A DNA stretch of 64,000 nucleotides from the NCBI RefSeq assembly GCF_964204865.1, contig NC_135250.1:16402001-16466000 (forward strand), in the 5' to 3' direction. Positions 1 to 12,789 of the stretch are shown in pieces (within the stretch, counting starts at the first letter, position 1; each line of letters starts with the position of its first letter). The notes under the pieces were generated by a model. It searched no databases. It was not told where the DNA came from and saw only the letters and a program-made list of their open reading frames with translations. A program made the position numbers and the translations under genes. Source of the stretch: Styela clava. Its lineage: Eukaryota > Chordata > Ascidiacea > Stolidobranchia > Styelidae.

Positions 1-28
1 TACTAAACGTTTTCAGTTAAATTACTAG

Positions 29-199
29 CAAAGGCCAGTAGTAAGATTTAAAAAACTGGATATACTTGGCACTAAACCTAATAGTAATATTACGGACATA
101 ATTAAAGATATAGGGGGACTGCAATGCCAGAACGTGAAAGAGTTAATTCGACATGTACATAAACCCAGAAGTGAAAATGAATTTGGCAAAAGATTATAA
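29..199 (+). CDS. C-terminal exon of an unidentified gene (partial)
   Basis: The plus strand is open from about position 29 to a TAA at 197-199, 56 residues without a start codon. A plausible splice acceptor (a CAG followed by ATTACTAG) lies just before it, so this reads as a last exon whose upstream exons lie outside the window. The peptide is hydrophilic, with a basic tail (HVHKPRSENEFGKRL) and normal-looking codon composition in an otherwise very AT-rich sequence. I do not recognise the family. It could also be a decayed mobile-element fragment. The exact acceptor is uncertain, because a second AG at 15-16 would put an in-frame stop at the exon start. Confidence 0.4.
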   Translation, partial: QRPVVRFKKLDILGTKPNSNITDIIKDIGGLQCQNVKELIRHVHKPRSENEFGKRL

Positions 200-780
200 T
201 CTGTTAGACATATCGTGTTTCCCCGAAAATAATACAGGGACCTATTTTGATTCGTTCGAAAAATAACAATAGGGCCTATTTTTATTTTATTTGTCTGGGG
301 GGATTTTCAAATATACAGATACAGATATGAAAACCGATATCCTTTTGTCTTTAAAAACACGTTTTTATTTAAAAAAAACATAAATTAATCATGATTATAT
401 ATTAGATAGATAGAATCATGATTAGATTGATCATTTAGAACATGTAGGAGAGATTTCTTGCTATCGACTAGATCAAAAAAAAAATTTCGCGCGATCGACT
501 CGGTCTTATTTTAACGGGAAACACGGGATATAGTTTTGAGTTATAAGATAATCTACATAAACATACATAAATATATAGGAAAATTACAAATATATCGCTA
601 ATTCTATTGTCTTTCCACTATTTAATATATATGTATATACATATTCGATTGCGAATAACATAAATATTATGTTAATTCAAATTCATGATTTTACCCAAAG
701 TTTGATTTTTAGTCTCAGTAGACTCTCTGTACAGGTATCCAACGATATCTAACGATATTTAAAGAACTATCACTAGAGGT

Positions 781-845
781 TATGCGAGACTCTCCAATCC
801 TCCCCCAACGCATGCATTTGCGCTAGCGGATCCGTATGCGTATAA
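781..845 (-). mobile_element. fragment of Penelope-like element end
   Basis: The segment around GGATCCGTATGCGTATA (about 829-845), with the preceding GCGAGACT-rich stretch, resembles the reverse complement of about 25636-25700, just past the hammerhead-like motif of the Penelope-like element. The similarity was judged by eye over about 60 bases and stops abruptly at both sides. Confidence 0.35.
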
Positions 846-1572
846 TTTAAAGAACCACTATTACCTTGGAAGGATCTACATTGCCTACCCAATTTATTAC
901 ACTTTTGGTGAGCTGGACGAATGGAATTTAAAGGCGAAATGTGCAGCCTACTCTACGATACCAGCACAGTCAAGTCCATCGGTTTAACCGCTAGGTACCG
1001 ATAATAATTTCTACATTGGCCAAACTGTAGTCATTTCATTGTACACATATATTTGAACATTGATTTTTTCCAGTGTTACTAGTTGAAAACTGAAATTTAT
1101 CTTTTTCATACACATATCTACTGTATGCGGCTTACTAGCCCATATAAACTACGCACTGGAGATTTTGATGACTGTATTTATGTACAATCTGACAAATGAA
1201 CACTTGGTAGCACCAGGGAGCAAGTGGAAATATACTCGAAGAAATCATAATTCCTAAACAGTTGCACAACACTAATTAAGCTTACTTTAACCTTCTCATT
1301 GTGTGTATTTTGCCTCGAATAATCAGTATAATAATTGTACTTTCTTGTTTGATACTTTCCTAAGTGATTTAACATAGTTGGAATGTGATTTTTGACAACT
1401 ATAACTAATACTCGTACAGCGAGTTAAATGAATGCACATTGGTCTTTCGCTGATCTCAATACAGTAAATATACCACGCATCCATCTTTAAAATTTAATTG
1501 CCTTCCCATTCATATATAAAAGAACCATAAGCTGCCCCTCATCCAATTAATCATTTCCGGGACCTGCACAAA

Positions 1573-1590
1573 ACTTCCGGTGTGACGTCA
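1573..1590 (+). promoter_or_regulatory. possible ETS plus CRE composite site
   Basis: ACTTCCGG (an ETS-family core) is followed two bases later by TGACGTCA (a perfect CRE palindrome). A second TTTCCGG lies about 20 bases upstream. Such close ETS-CRE pairs are common in metazoan promoters, but no recognisable first exon is adjacent, so this may be chance. Confidence 0.22.
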
Positions 1591-2125
1591 AACGATACAA
1601 TTAAAAATGAACGAATGACTTGTACGCACAAGTTTACTTGTCTGGTTTCACATTAGCATAAAATAAGCATCAGAAACCGATTCTGATCGTAACATTACAA
1701 GCTTAAAGTATTTACAAGCATACTTAAAGTATTTAGACTTTTTAATGTTTGGAATTCATTTTTATTGTAATGTCAGACAGATAGAAAGTAAATTGAAGCT
1801 GAATTGATATAATAAAAGCAAAACATAGAGAATAGAATAAAAATAAAAGAAAATATCCGTTTATATTCATACACCAATTTTGTTTTATAGGGAGATATAC
1901 AGATAACCATCAGTTGACAAAATTAGTAAAGTTTGCAATAACAACAAAGAATATTGTTTTAATTCAAATATCTCTGTTTTTTCGTGGTTATCATTTTTTT
2001 CTCAATGAAAGTTCAATTGATCGAGGTAGTGTAAAACATAACGGAGACTCTAAAAAGTAGGTTTTCACAGAAAATCTAATGTTGTTGTTACAATATATGT
2101 GTCAATCAAAGAAGTTTTATAAGAT

Positions 2126-3075
2126 TTATCCTCTAAAGGACATAGCCATGTTGCAACTTTCTTTTGGATTGCTTTTCAAGACAACTTTTGTTCCACATTT
2201 TCCAACTTTGACGACTTTGCATAAAGGATGCACGCTGATTGGTGCAAAATACCTGAAAATAGAAAATAAAAATTAATATAATAGAATATTTGGTTGATAA
2301 AATAAAATATAATCAACGAATAAATCAGACTGTCATTTTCAAATCAATTCCAAACTTTTTTTTTTTTAATTCTGCGTAATTCGAATCTGTGAGTTCAGCA
2401 TTGTATGTGAAATATAATTTCTATATTTTTAATAAAAATTGTTTAATAAATCACCTGATATTTTGAATAAAAAAACTATCATTTTTTGTAATTATCTTCG
2501 AGCCAAAAACATTTAATAGTACTTACAGACTGCAGCATCTCGATTCCTTTCTTGTATAGTAGTAGTGAACTGTTCTGTATGTGATTGGCTGAAAAGTGCC
2601 AGTAGACCAATTATATGTCGGAGCTGGGGTTGGGGCACATTCCTTCGTCGCAGCTTCTTTGGCGGTAATTTTTACATTTTCTTCCTGAGCAAATCGGACC
2701 GGATTGGATAGTCTGGCACTGATTTGACTTTTCTTGACTGATTGGGATTGAGTTTCAGCAACTTCTAGACATTCAAGCTGAAAATAATTCATTTGTGATG
2801 TTAAGTAAATATTTAACTAATTTTTTGATTATATGGATTTATAGGTTCACTACAAGCATTTTATTTGAAATCAAAACATTACTCACCACAAATTTCTTTG
2901 CCAAGATGCATTTACAATTATAGCATGAATTTGACGACGGCCTCCATTTTTGTCCGACATTATATTGTCGCCCCTTTCTTTTTGTATTCGTGCAACCGAC
3001 TTCCCAGTAACAATCCGCGACCACACAGGAAACCAAACAAGCGGCACCAAGCATAACAATGCCAAAAGATTTCAT
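2126..3075 (-). CDS. secreted microseminoprotein-like protein, copy 1
   Basis: Three coding exons on the minus strand, 3075-2887, 2777-2527 and 2252-2126, joined at GT-AG introns (phase 0, then phase 2), give 188 residues. Residues 1-20 form a signal peptide (MKSFGIVMLG then a hydrophobic stretch ending VVA). The mature protein starts DCYWEVGC and has SCYNCKC near residues 50-56. It then has an exon-2 block of about 80 residues holding two further cysteines, RCC at the end of exon 2, and single cysteines in HPLC, GKC and ESC. Apart from the block, order and spacing match the beta-microseminoprotein (PSP94/MSMB) pattern, including the late CC pair and the proline-containing P-K-x-x-C end. The ATG directly follows a good acceptor (TTCCAG), so an upstream noncoding exon is likely. 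Exon 2 differs strongly in sequence from copies 2 and 3. Family assignment is by motif only; a VWC-like secreted protein is the alternative. Confidence 0.72.
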
Positions 3076-3337
3076 CTGGAATATACAATTGATTGATAAG
3101 ATGGATTTTCGAACTATACAAGTCTCGCGGAGAGGAAATAGTTTCTTTACGCAAGACCAAGTATAGAAAGGTTCACTATGCGTGGTTCATGTATTAAAAA
3201 CAAAAAAAATTATTTGTGATAAATTCATAACCAAATACCGTTTTTTGTAAACGATGCCTAAAACTAAATTAGGTTTGAGAATAATATTTAGCATCATTAG
3301 GTTGTAAAATATAACATGCATCAAACATATATTATAC

Positions 3338-3472
3338 CTTTAAGTCGTTGTAGCGCTTTTGATAACAAACTGCAAAAAATTCCCTCTTTATCAGAAGAAG
3401 TCTTCTAACGTTTTCGATAGGGCGCCAGAGAAGAGTGACTGACTTAACAACGATACGTCGTCGTCTTATATA
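3338..3472 (-). promoter_or_regulatory. TATA box and likely 5' noncoding exon of copy 1
   Basis: On the minus strand TATATAAG occupies 3472-3465. About 100 bases downstream AAG|GTATAA at 3338 could be the donor of a noncoding first exon that splices to the acceptor just before the ATG at 3075. The arrangement is inferred from sequence alone. Confidence 0.4.
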
Positions 3473-6400
3473 CTGCTTGGTCGTCTTCCGGGGAACGCGT
3501 CATTCGTTAGAGTCTGCAATGGAGAAACTAACATCTGTTAATTTAAAGTATATATTAAAATTCCCGCTACCCTTTTTCGTGTATCAAGTTCATTAAAAAT
3601 GTACATTTTTATTTAAATTTCAACACTGCCTCTGTCTCTAAGTCGAAGAACGCAGTATGACGGTTGTTGGAATTTTTGTTGGTTATAGTATATATCAAAC
3701 TAATTTTAATTTTCTTTTACCTCGTCGTCATACATTTTTTGCATTGGGCAATAATGAATGTTTGGTCATCCAATGCACATCAATATATTAGTTCAGCCGC
3801 GATACATAAGTATGTCATAAATATCATTTAATTTAAATGATGTATGCCGATTTTGCAACAAAACTGTAAATGTTGAAATGTCAATTAGTTTCCTTCACAT
3901 ATGCAATGTCAAATATTTTTTTACGAAAGTCAAATGTGTCATGCCTAAATGATAGACTGCAACATTATAGTTCTAATGAACTCCATATGAGTTATTGAAA
4001 ATAATTTTACTTGTATTTAACATAGTATAAGCTTTAGGTAATGCTATATGACAATTTGACGTTCTTCACCTCTATTTACTATTTTTTCGCTCGTTTTCGA
4101 TTTTTTCATTTTCTTTTAATAAATGATACATTTTTAAACTTAGTGAATATAGATGATTTTCTGTTTCAGTTCATTTTTTAAAACAATTCAGAGTTAATAT
4201 ATTACTGAAAATTATTTTGGGATCAACCTAATGCGCTTGGCATGTTTAAGTCTAGAATTCTTGAATTCCATAATAATGATGTTGACTGTGCGTTGCTAGG
4301 AAACACGCGAATAAATATGTCGCGTCAAGTTTAAGAACGGATACAAATTTGTAAATTATAATTTAAAGGCTATTTTTGCAATAAATAGTTAAAATTTAAG
4401 ATTTGCGTATTTAGACAATAATGCTTCTAGTGGATAATTGTCGTGTACTAGTATAATAATTATCAATTATATTAATACACATGTCGAACCCATACCGTAA
4501 TCAATTAAATTAATCGAGATACCAAGACTTTCATAATCTTTTTGAGCTTGGAATGGAAATTCCAAGTTTCGTATTTACTGTTTCCAGAAATGTAAACACC
4601 ATTTATTGCAACGACCCTGTTGAGTGAAAACCAAGCTCTATGAGGCACAAAAACTTTAAACGAAGAACTCGGAGAATAGTTCGTTAGAATCAAATCATCG
4701 ATTTCACACTTACAAACAAAATTCCATTTAAAAGCTGAAAGGTAGGAGAAATTCCTTCATAACAAACTTCAACGCGAAATGCAAAGGTACAGAATATTTC
4801 ATTGATCAAGTATATATCATGGATAAATCATACTCTGATTATACGAGTATTGCATAATTCTTGCATGAATCACCTTATCTATCTTTGATAAAGTATCGTT
4901 CCGAAATTCACTTCGAAAGAAGATAACCGAACAAACAACAAACCATAATCGAAAACTGCCCCGTTTTCGAAAAATTCTATTTTTTAAGTATTGTATCTAT
5001 AAATATTATTTTAGTTGTTATCTGTTTATGTGAATAATTACTATAAACAGTGAACCAAATGAGTCATTAGTGTCGTTTTTATATAGCAATTATATCTTTG
5101 AAATTTGAAATTGTTTATTGTTCTCTATTATTGAGAATATGTAGGGGTCGCGACCCTCGCGTGTAAATTGTTGTTATCAACGCTCGCACGCGTTATACAG
5201 GTGCCGTTAATTGAAAATAGTTCCTTTGTTGTGAACGAATATTTCTGTACGTTCCCAAGATCGGGAACATAACAGACGTAGATATTTTCGATGCGGCCTA
5301 ATTGTCTGCAACTTTGAAACGCGATTTGTTTGAGCGATTATTGTGCAAAAATGTGGTAACCTTACTACGCGATAATGAATCGCGACTAAAATTGACAGAC
5401 CTTGCCCATTAGGTGCTCGATTAGTTGACAAACAAAATATTGATGGAATGTGGTAGCTGTAGCCGGATAGCTAGCATAATATTTTTAATTATGCATACAT
5501 TAAAGCTAGAATATTTCAAGCTTAAATTCCAGGCCCATCACCTCGATAATGGCGTAATAAATCAGCTGCGTCTAACACAAAAAGTACAGTATTTCCAAGC
5601 CATAGTAGTGGCAGAAAACTTATTATAAAATTAAAATAAAACTTTAATGTATCATAAAACATGTCGATAGCGTTAATAATAACAATGGGATAAAATATAC
5701 CATGGGAATCAATGATATGGACATAGCTTTAAGTATAGGACTGTAATTTGAATACGTGTGATACACTGGTTAGTTTTTTTAAGTAATTCGGTTCTATAAA
5801 TATATTCAACTGCTTGCAAATTTTAAAGTCCAAATCCAAATAATATAGCCTGAGATTTTCAAACTATACTTTGATCTTGTTAAAATATGGTTTTACTCAA
5901 ACTTTTCCACAAAGAAATCTTATATATATTTTATCTAAATTTTCGTCGCTTCCTTATTTAGTATAATAATATTACATTAAAAATCAAATCTTTTTTTAAA
6001 TCAAATTTTCATTGTTATTAGTTTAAATACAAATGCAATAGAATTTGTTTATATTGTGTAATTACTTTTAAACTCAAAATGTTTTTATGTTTTTTTCATT
6101 TCGTTGTATAATATTCAACAAAAATTATTCCCAGAATAGGAACTACTTTTTATTGTAATATTATTTACATTAGATTTCATCTTGTCAAAATAGTTCTTGT
6201 GAATTTTTCAGAAAAGAAAAATGGGGATTTTCAAGGTCATAAATAATGTAAGAGTATCTGAATTATGATTGCACTCCTGCCAAACTTAATACTATAAAAA
6301 TAAATCAGTTACAACTGCAATATTTAGCTGTTATATAATATACGAAACTTGTCATTGTCTCTTATGTGGTCGTTCAAATTGATCAATAGTAAAAAAATCG

Positions 6401-7957
6401 AATGTATCTTCCACTAAACTCTGACCAGTCCTGGGTTAAACTTTGATTTAGTTATTATGCAAATTTATTTTAGTTAGTATAACGTTTTTTTTTATTAATA
6501 TAAATATTAAATGTTGTGAATTGTGATATTATTATTTCACAATCAGAGAAATGACTGTTTGAATGTTAAAATCATCGTAATTTCAGTTCCGGTTGTTTAT
6601 ACATTTTAAAATATATATGAGATAAAAACGACAAGTGTCACCATAAACTAATAAGATCATCATTAATTTCGCTAGAAAGTTGTATAGATGGCATTTGAAA
6701 AATACCCCGATTCCGTTTATAGTATTTATAGTATATGGTTTGAGCATAAATAACTCAATGCGATTTTATTTATCAACCGTATTTTCAAAAGGTTTTAAGT
6801 AATTTATACATATGAACTGGAAAATTCTGTGACAATTCGTTACAATACCGTTGTAATTTAGTAAAAAACACCCGACAAAATTTACAGGTAAATGCACGCG
6901 CGATTGATATCTCGTTCAATCACGAGCTTGATTTGAGGAAACAAATATTTTATCATTAATGTTATTTAATGTTACTGATATACAGTCGCGACCCATGAAA
7001 AATGATTTTCCCTTTTTACCATTTTTAGCTGTGACATATGGCAAGAATACTAGTATAATATAATAAAAGGATATAAACTAATGAATGCAATGACGAAATA
7101 ACCCGAAGAATGAACTTTAGGCGAACAAGATACAGGAATCACCATAACATGAGGTAACTCACTCTATACTGAATGTATCAGTTATATCACGAAATAAAAT
7201 AAGAAAGGATACTAGTGGTAGGAAATCCAAATGTTACGTAGTACCACACAACATATGACTCTGTAAAATTCCTTATGTTCATTTTGGGTCGTGTTGCTAT
7301 TTTTACTGCGCTTAATGCATGCTTCCTTTGTAGGAATAAAGTACCTTTCACGGGAAATTCAAAGCTACCTAGCCATTTACGAGTCGAGAACACCACTTAC
7401 GGGATTGAAAGACAATTGGCGCCCTGATATATCGGATGGTATATCTTATGTTAATTGTACACTCGTTGCAAAAACTCTATTTGTAAATGTCGGTGCCTTT
7501 ATCGATGAGCAATGTGTGTTTTGCGACATGGTACATTATGTAACGCATATCCGATTCATGCGTTGTTACGTGAAGTGAATGTCACGTAATTTTTGTTTGC
7601 CAAGCCTATTGTTTTGAGAATCGTATTGGGAATATATACTTTTGCTATTTGACACAGAGCATATGTAAACTTCCCTTTACCGAGTCCTAAAGTAACAAAT
7701 TTTAAGTATTTTAGTTTAAGTACTTCTTGCATAACATGATCGATTGAGATTACTGTAGAAAAAATAAATAATTTGTAAGTTTTATATAATAAATCAACTT
7801 GTTGAAGTATTATGTTCAAGCATGGTATGTCGTCAAAAACTCAAGTTTGTACGGGGGTCAAATTTTAGGACAGGCTAAACACAGATCTATTATTACCACC
7901 ATAATGAAATGTGTAATATGCGTACAATAAAACATTCACAAAGTATTTACTCCTAGG
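3473..7957. other. AT-rich intergenic stretch
   Basis: Apart from the coding-like minus-strand fragment at 4505-4840, nothing can be supported here. The segment 5138-5440 is richer in G and C and starts TAGGGGTCGCGACC, so it may be a decayed MITE, but I could not find its other end. Confidence 0.4.
4505..4840 (-). pseudogene. coding-like fragment, possibly a decayed gene
   Basis: The minus strand carries two adjacent open segments in different frames. One covers about 4830-4725 and contains the residues SPTFQLLNGILF followed by a GTAAGT donor-like site. The other covers 4693-4505 and contains RAWFSLNRVVAINGVYISG. The alternation of aromatic residues with VAINGVYISG weakly recalls a beta-propeller (kelch-type) repeat, but no complete repeat is present and I do not assign the family. 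The frame break could be an intron or decay. Confidence 0.25.
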
Positions 7958-8463
7958 TAGGTTTACCATATTATCGTGACTTCAAAGCGGGACGCCTCCA
8001 AAGACCAAGACCCATTAGCTTTGATTTTTTAACTTCACTTTTCCCGATTTTATTACATAGGCCTACATTTAAAGTCATCTGTCTTCATTGACCATGTTGT
8101 CATGCGAAAGTTCATGATCATATTCTTCGCCTAAATATCCGTTTCAGTTCAAAAAATATAAAGGAATTGACGTTATCGATATAAAATAAATCGAATTTAG
8201 CCATACAATGATTGCAGTGCACTTTATAATTATCATTAATTAACGGAAAACAACGATACAAATGAAATAGCGCATTCACCTTTAGTAAGTAGGCTACCTA
8301 CCGGTACGCTACACAGCAACAGCAGTAACGAGAACATGCTAATTGGTAATGTTCGTGTTTTAAGCTGGCTGAACGGGACTTTTGACCGACCGATTGGGAC
8401 GCCGGGTCAAGACGGTAAAAAAGCGGGACTGTCCCGCGCAAAGCGGGACGTATGGTAAGCCTA
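7958..8463. mobile_element. hAT-type MITE with perfect 8-bp target duplication
   Basis: The element begins TAGGTTTACCATA and ends with the complement of TAGGCTTACCATA. Both ends continue into similar GCGGGACG-containing subterminal sequence. It is flanked on both sides by CTCCTAGG (7950-7957 and 8464-8471), a perfect 8-bp target-site duplication typical of hAT superfamily insertion. It is 506 bp and has no coding capacity, so it is a nonautonomous copy. Confidence 0.85.
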
Positions 8464-8471
8464 CTCCTAGG

Positions 8472-11400
8472 GAATATTAATGGAAGCAGTTACTGACGAA
8501 AGAGTGACATCTACAGAGCAAATTGACCACGAATGAGAGAATAATCATCTTACTGCTATTCAATAACCCGAAAGTTGAGAATTTTTTGCGTATCAATACA
8601 TTACACAATTGTTTTTTCGCATCATATAGCCTAAAGTCTGCTGAGAATATTCAAATTTTAGTATTTGACAGTATTTTGATATTTCAAAAAGGTAACATAT
8701 TCTGAATATTAAACCTGACACATATATTCAGATACTCAACGTGAACACATTGTTCACCACAGTGATCAAACATCCTACGTTGCTGAGGGCTTGACTTTAT
8801 TTCAAAATCATCGGAAAAGTTAACAACACTACTGGATAAGAAGTGGACCTTGAAAAGTTGTTGTGTCATAGTTATGTAATGAGTGTTTTCATGTTCGTTT
8901 TACTGATAAAAAAAATTGTTCATTTCCTTCATACTTGTCTAATTGCTGTTGTATTTTCTGCAGTTGAAGATTTAAGTGTCTGCTAGAAGTCTGAGTTTTG
9001 AAAATCGAGAAGCGAATATTAAAAACGCATTATTGTGTCAGTATCAGAAAGTATGATCAGAAAAATTATGATTTATGATTTGATGACGTACATAGAGGAT
9101 GACCGTCTGACATGCGTGCGTTTTAGCTTATATCCTGCATTCAAACGAGAGACAAATTTTATGCACAAGTATTAATAATAACCTGAGTAGGTTTAATGTA
9201 CAAAGTATAAAGAGATTGCGCTTATTATATGTATAAATCCACTACGTAGAAATTAATGGTTGTGATGTCATGCATGCGTAAGTAATAAAATATTCGATCT
9301 TTATACAATAAAAATCAGCCAACGAGAAAGTTAATTTCCAAATGCCATTAAAGTCATTTAAGGGACTTGTTCTATATTTGAATTGATTTTTGACCAAAGT
9401 TAAAGCGTATATTTGGGCGTTTCTCATTGCTGATTCTTCCAGGTACACCGTAATATTCTTCTGTAAATGAGTAATTCTTTTTTATTGGGTCTACCAATTT
9501 AAGACCTGCTTAAAGCTTCCATGTAAAAATAAAACCCGAAATTTCAATTAATAGTTCAAAATATTAAGCGGCTTTCTGTCATATATGCCCAGTCTGGATA
9601 CTTAAAATAACACATGTACTTTCTCATATTTTAAATTTTCGCTAAAAAGATTTTTTGCTCTTCGTTGAGCTCATGTTTTTGGTAACTAAATTGGGACGTC
9701 TTACAATGTACGTTTTATTCAAGTTGGAATCAAAAAACTTGAAAATTTTTATAGATAAAATATTCTCATTGACATAAGTATCTGCCATATATTCTTTACT
9801 TTCCAAAATAGGAATTATTCAAAAGCCTAGCTACAAAATTGCATTTAAAAATGTCATAATAAAATTATCATTATTTTGTAATGCTGGAACATATCGTCAC
9901 GCTAATAACCGAATTGCTTAAGTCATTTTTGGCAGTTCTGAGAAAAACGTAAAAAACTTTCTAATGATATTGTTATGCCATTGAGAGTCAATATTCTGCC
10001 ATGGTTCAATTTTTGGATCGTAGCCGGTTTTAGGTTAATTTGTATGACGCAGTTAAGTGACGTCATAATGGTGCACTGTGACTTAGGCAGAAATGTGTCG
10101 ATGACTTGTGGACATACGCAACTTTGCAACTTTATTATATGCACCAGCCCATATTATGTTAACTATTGTATAATGATGGACTATGGATAATATGACCGCA
10201 AACCACAAACAAACAAATATATATAACAGATTTTCAAGTCTATATTGTAATCGGTAATTACAGTGGGCCGGGATTAAGTTTGAGATGATCAAAACAAATT
10301 TATGATCTCAATTTCAGATAGTTGCACTGTGATGATTAACCCAAGTTGATTGGGTAAATTCATCAACTTCACGATCTGCTACTAATTTGAGTTTAATATT
10401 TCAAATTTATGCTTATGTTCATGCGATGGGAAATGTGCCCGCTTACAATTCGCGATTAAGTGTACAATCATCCGTATTTTAATGACGTAACTCGACAAAG
10501 TGTGTGTGTGTGTGTGATTTCGGTCACCATCTTCTGCAGGACCAGCGACAATACATCGAGCGAATAACAAACTGGTCACATTATTTGGAACCAAAACTAT
10601 AGTATTTTCCGCACCAAAAACGCTATTAGACCTACAGCTTTGCTAAAGAAGTTGCTTTAAATTTTCAATCGCAATAGCATTTTCCAGCCTACCTAAAATA
10701 TCTTGTAGAAGTGAAAATATACAGTATGCCGATGGTATTGTCATATTATTCGACTATATAAAAGTATTTCAGAAAAACAAGATATCGATCAATCAGTCGC
10801 CTGTACAATCTTATTTAGAAGGGAATATTTAGATGCAAGATGGCTATTTTTGGTTTCAACATCGGTCAAAATTTGTTAAATCAGAAATTTAAATTTTAAT
10901 CCCAAACAGTCAGTCACTGCAGACTATAATTCATTTTTTGAATTGTGAAATACCATTAGCCTACTGATTCTTCATACTTTAGGAGAACTTTTAAGGTCGT
11001 CATAGTCATAGTAAATTTTTGAGTCAAAGCTTGTCTTTAAATAAGCTAATTTTACCTTCAAATACATCTTGAAGTTAATTTTCTGATTACCTATTTTATT
11101 AATGATATTTTGCATTCAAAACGGCGAGAAATTTTAGAAATAATTGGTTACAAAAAAAACTTTAACAATGGAAGTGCAAGTCACAAATTATGTCATGTCC
11201 ATTTTGTTATACGTCAATAAAAAATAAAACTCATTATTTCGATTTCTAAGCGTCGTCGTGGTCTATAATTGACGTTTTCATTAGAGAATCTAATTCCTAG
11301 TTTTAGAAAAATAACTTATTTTTTATATAGTATATGTGGTATTTCAATTCTCATTTGCGCAAATATACGCGTAATTTAAAGATAATAATAGTTTGTCTTC

Positions 11401-11689
11401 GTTGATCAAAATTGGGGCTGCGTATAAAAGTAGTTGCTTCAATGTTTTTTTCATTTAAATTGGAAACTGTATCGTGATTTTTGTAGCGGACGGAAATCAC
11501 AAATTTTGCATTTTTAGAGCGGGCGGAGAAGTGTGCTGATATTCCACCCATAGATATTTTAACAAAATGCCAAGCTCGAGGGAAGAATAGAATCTTGTTT
11601 CACTTCATCTTCGAACAAAATATCGCACATTTATTGCTATCGCAATTAAAAATAAGTTGAATTATGTACTAGAGACGGACTTTTAACAA
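8472..11689. other. AT-rich intergenic stretch with a TG microsatellite
   Basis: No gene can be supported. A short (TG)8 tract lies at 10501-10516. The open frames here are short and have the composition of the surrounding noncoding DNA. Confidence 0.5.
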
Positions 11690-11699
11690 TGCATTTTAC

Positions 11700-11835
11700 C
11701 TATTTTTTTTCATTAAAAAAAAACAGCTTGTTTTAAAACAAGGGCTTGTTTAAAAACAATTTTACCCACGGCAAAATGGTGCGTTTTAGCAGCTGCACAC
11801 ACTGGAACAAGATTTTCTAAAATGTAAAAAAAAAA
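11700..11835 (+). mobile_element. fragment shared with the 32.5-kb hAT remnant
   Basis: A near-palindrome TTAAAACAAGGGCTTGTTTAA (with flanking bases, about 11732-11760) is followed by an AAAATGGTGCG...AGCAGCTGCACACACTGG stretch. The reverse complement of 32440-32590 shows the same order: AACAAG-ACCTTGTTT, then GCCAAAATGCTGC and GGCAGCTGCACATGCTG. The two look like diverged copies of one repeat in opposite orientations. Ends and target duplication were not found. Confidence 0.4.
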
Positions 11836-12544
11836 ATTTTTTGCTCAGTCTTTCCCTCCCAACGAAAGTCAGAAAAGGTTTTTAAGAGCGATGTTTATTC
11901 GAATTATCAGAGAGATGCTTGAGTAAACAAAGTAGTAGACTCGTTAAACATAGTCCACGAGCATGCTAAACGCAACCACAAAACAAGTGGATCTAAGGCA
12001 TTCTCGTCATGTGAAATTGGTGAAACTAGAGTGTTAAAGCAATAACTTGACTATGAACTTGGCTGGGCGGCAACTTACACTAGGTGCCTAACCTATGATG
12101 AAATCCCATGAGTCAACGTGCGAGTAGATTGCACGACTACTCTCCATCGCAAGACATTTGTCGGTTTTCGTGCCAACCACTTTGAGGCATACGGATAATT
12201 GCAAACTAGTCAGCCAAATCCTCATGCTCATGCCGGGCTGCTAATTAGACGTGAACCATGTGATAAAACCACCCTATTTTTATCTAATACTTCTACAGGA
12301 TAGGACGTGATGAAAACGAAATGCAATAGCAATTTTAGAAACATTGGTGGCGAAATGCCAGAAATGGTTTTTGAATCGCAAATTTCAGCATATCAAAAAA
12401 GAAAGAAGATCATTACTAAACTTTGGGGCTTGTCATATATATGCTTAATTGTGGAATAGCAATAAACAAGCATATTTAAATAACATCATCCATATGTCAA
12501 CAACAAGTTCTACACCTGGGCGATGTGTCCCACAAGTCTTATTA

Positions 12545-12787
12545 TATTAGGCTCCATGTCATTTTCCATATATATATTCCGACCTGAAACATGAAATCTG
12601 CATCCACAATGTTTCCAGTGAGATCATCCTCCCAACTTGCCATTATCTCACTCGCTCTACCAATGACTTCATCCTCGTATTATTCCACATGTTCTTTCTC
12701 TGTTTCATTTTCCAGATTCACAATATTGACTTCTTGAAAATCGTCACTTTGTGTTGTGACAGACGTCAGGCCGTCGGTAACGCAATA
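12545..12787 (-). pseudogene. acidic protein-coding fragment with one premature stop
   Basis: On the minus strand a frame of about 80 codons starting near 12787 reads as acidic, protein-like sequence (SDDFQEVNIVNLENETEKEH, later IMASWEDDLTGNIVDADF). It is interrupted by a single TAA at 12680-12682 and ends before a GTCGGA sequence near 12585 that could have been a donor. The bias toward Glu, Asp and Asn and the good codons on both sides of the stop indicate a formerly coding exon, either a host pseudogene or part of a transposon. The family is not recognised. The nearest labelled neighbour is the repeat fragment at 11.7-11.8 kb. Confidence 0.4.
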
Positions 12788-12789
12788 TT

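Larger units (their letters stand above)
200..2125. other. intergenic, AT-rich, no gene seen
   Basis: No open frame here has coding-like composition. The stretch holds a short fragment resembling the Penelope-like element end (about 781-845) and a possible ETS/CRE composite site (1573-1590), described separately. Confidence 0.5.

Noticed and set aside
7291..7578. 95-codon plus-strand frame
   Set aside because: No domain, signal peptide or splice partner; composition like the surrounding noncoding DNA.
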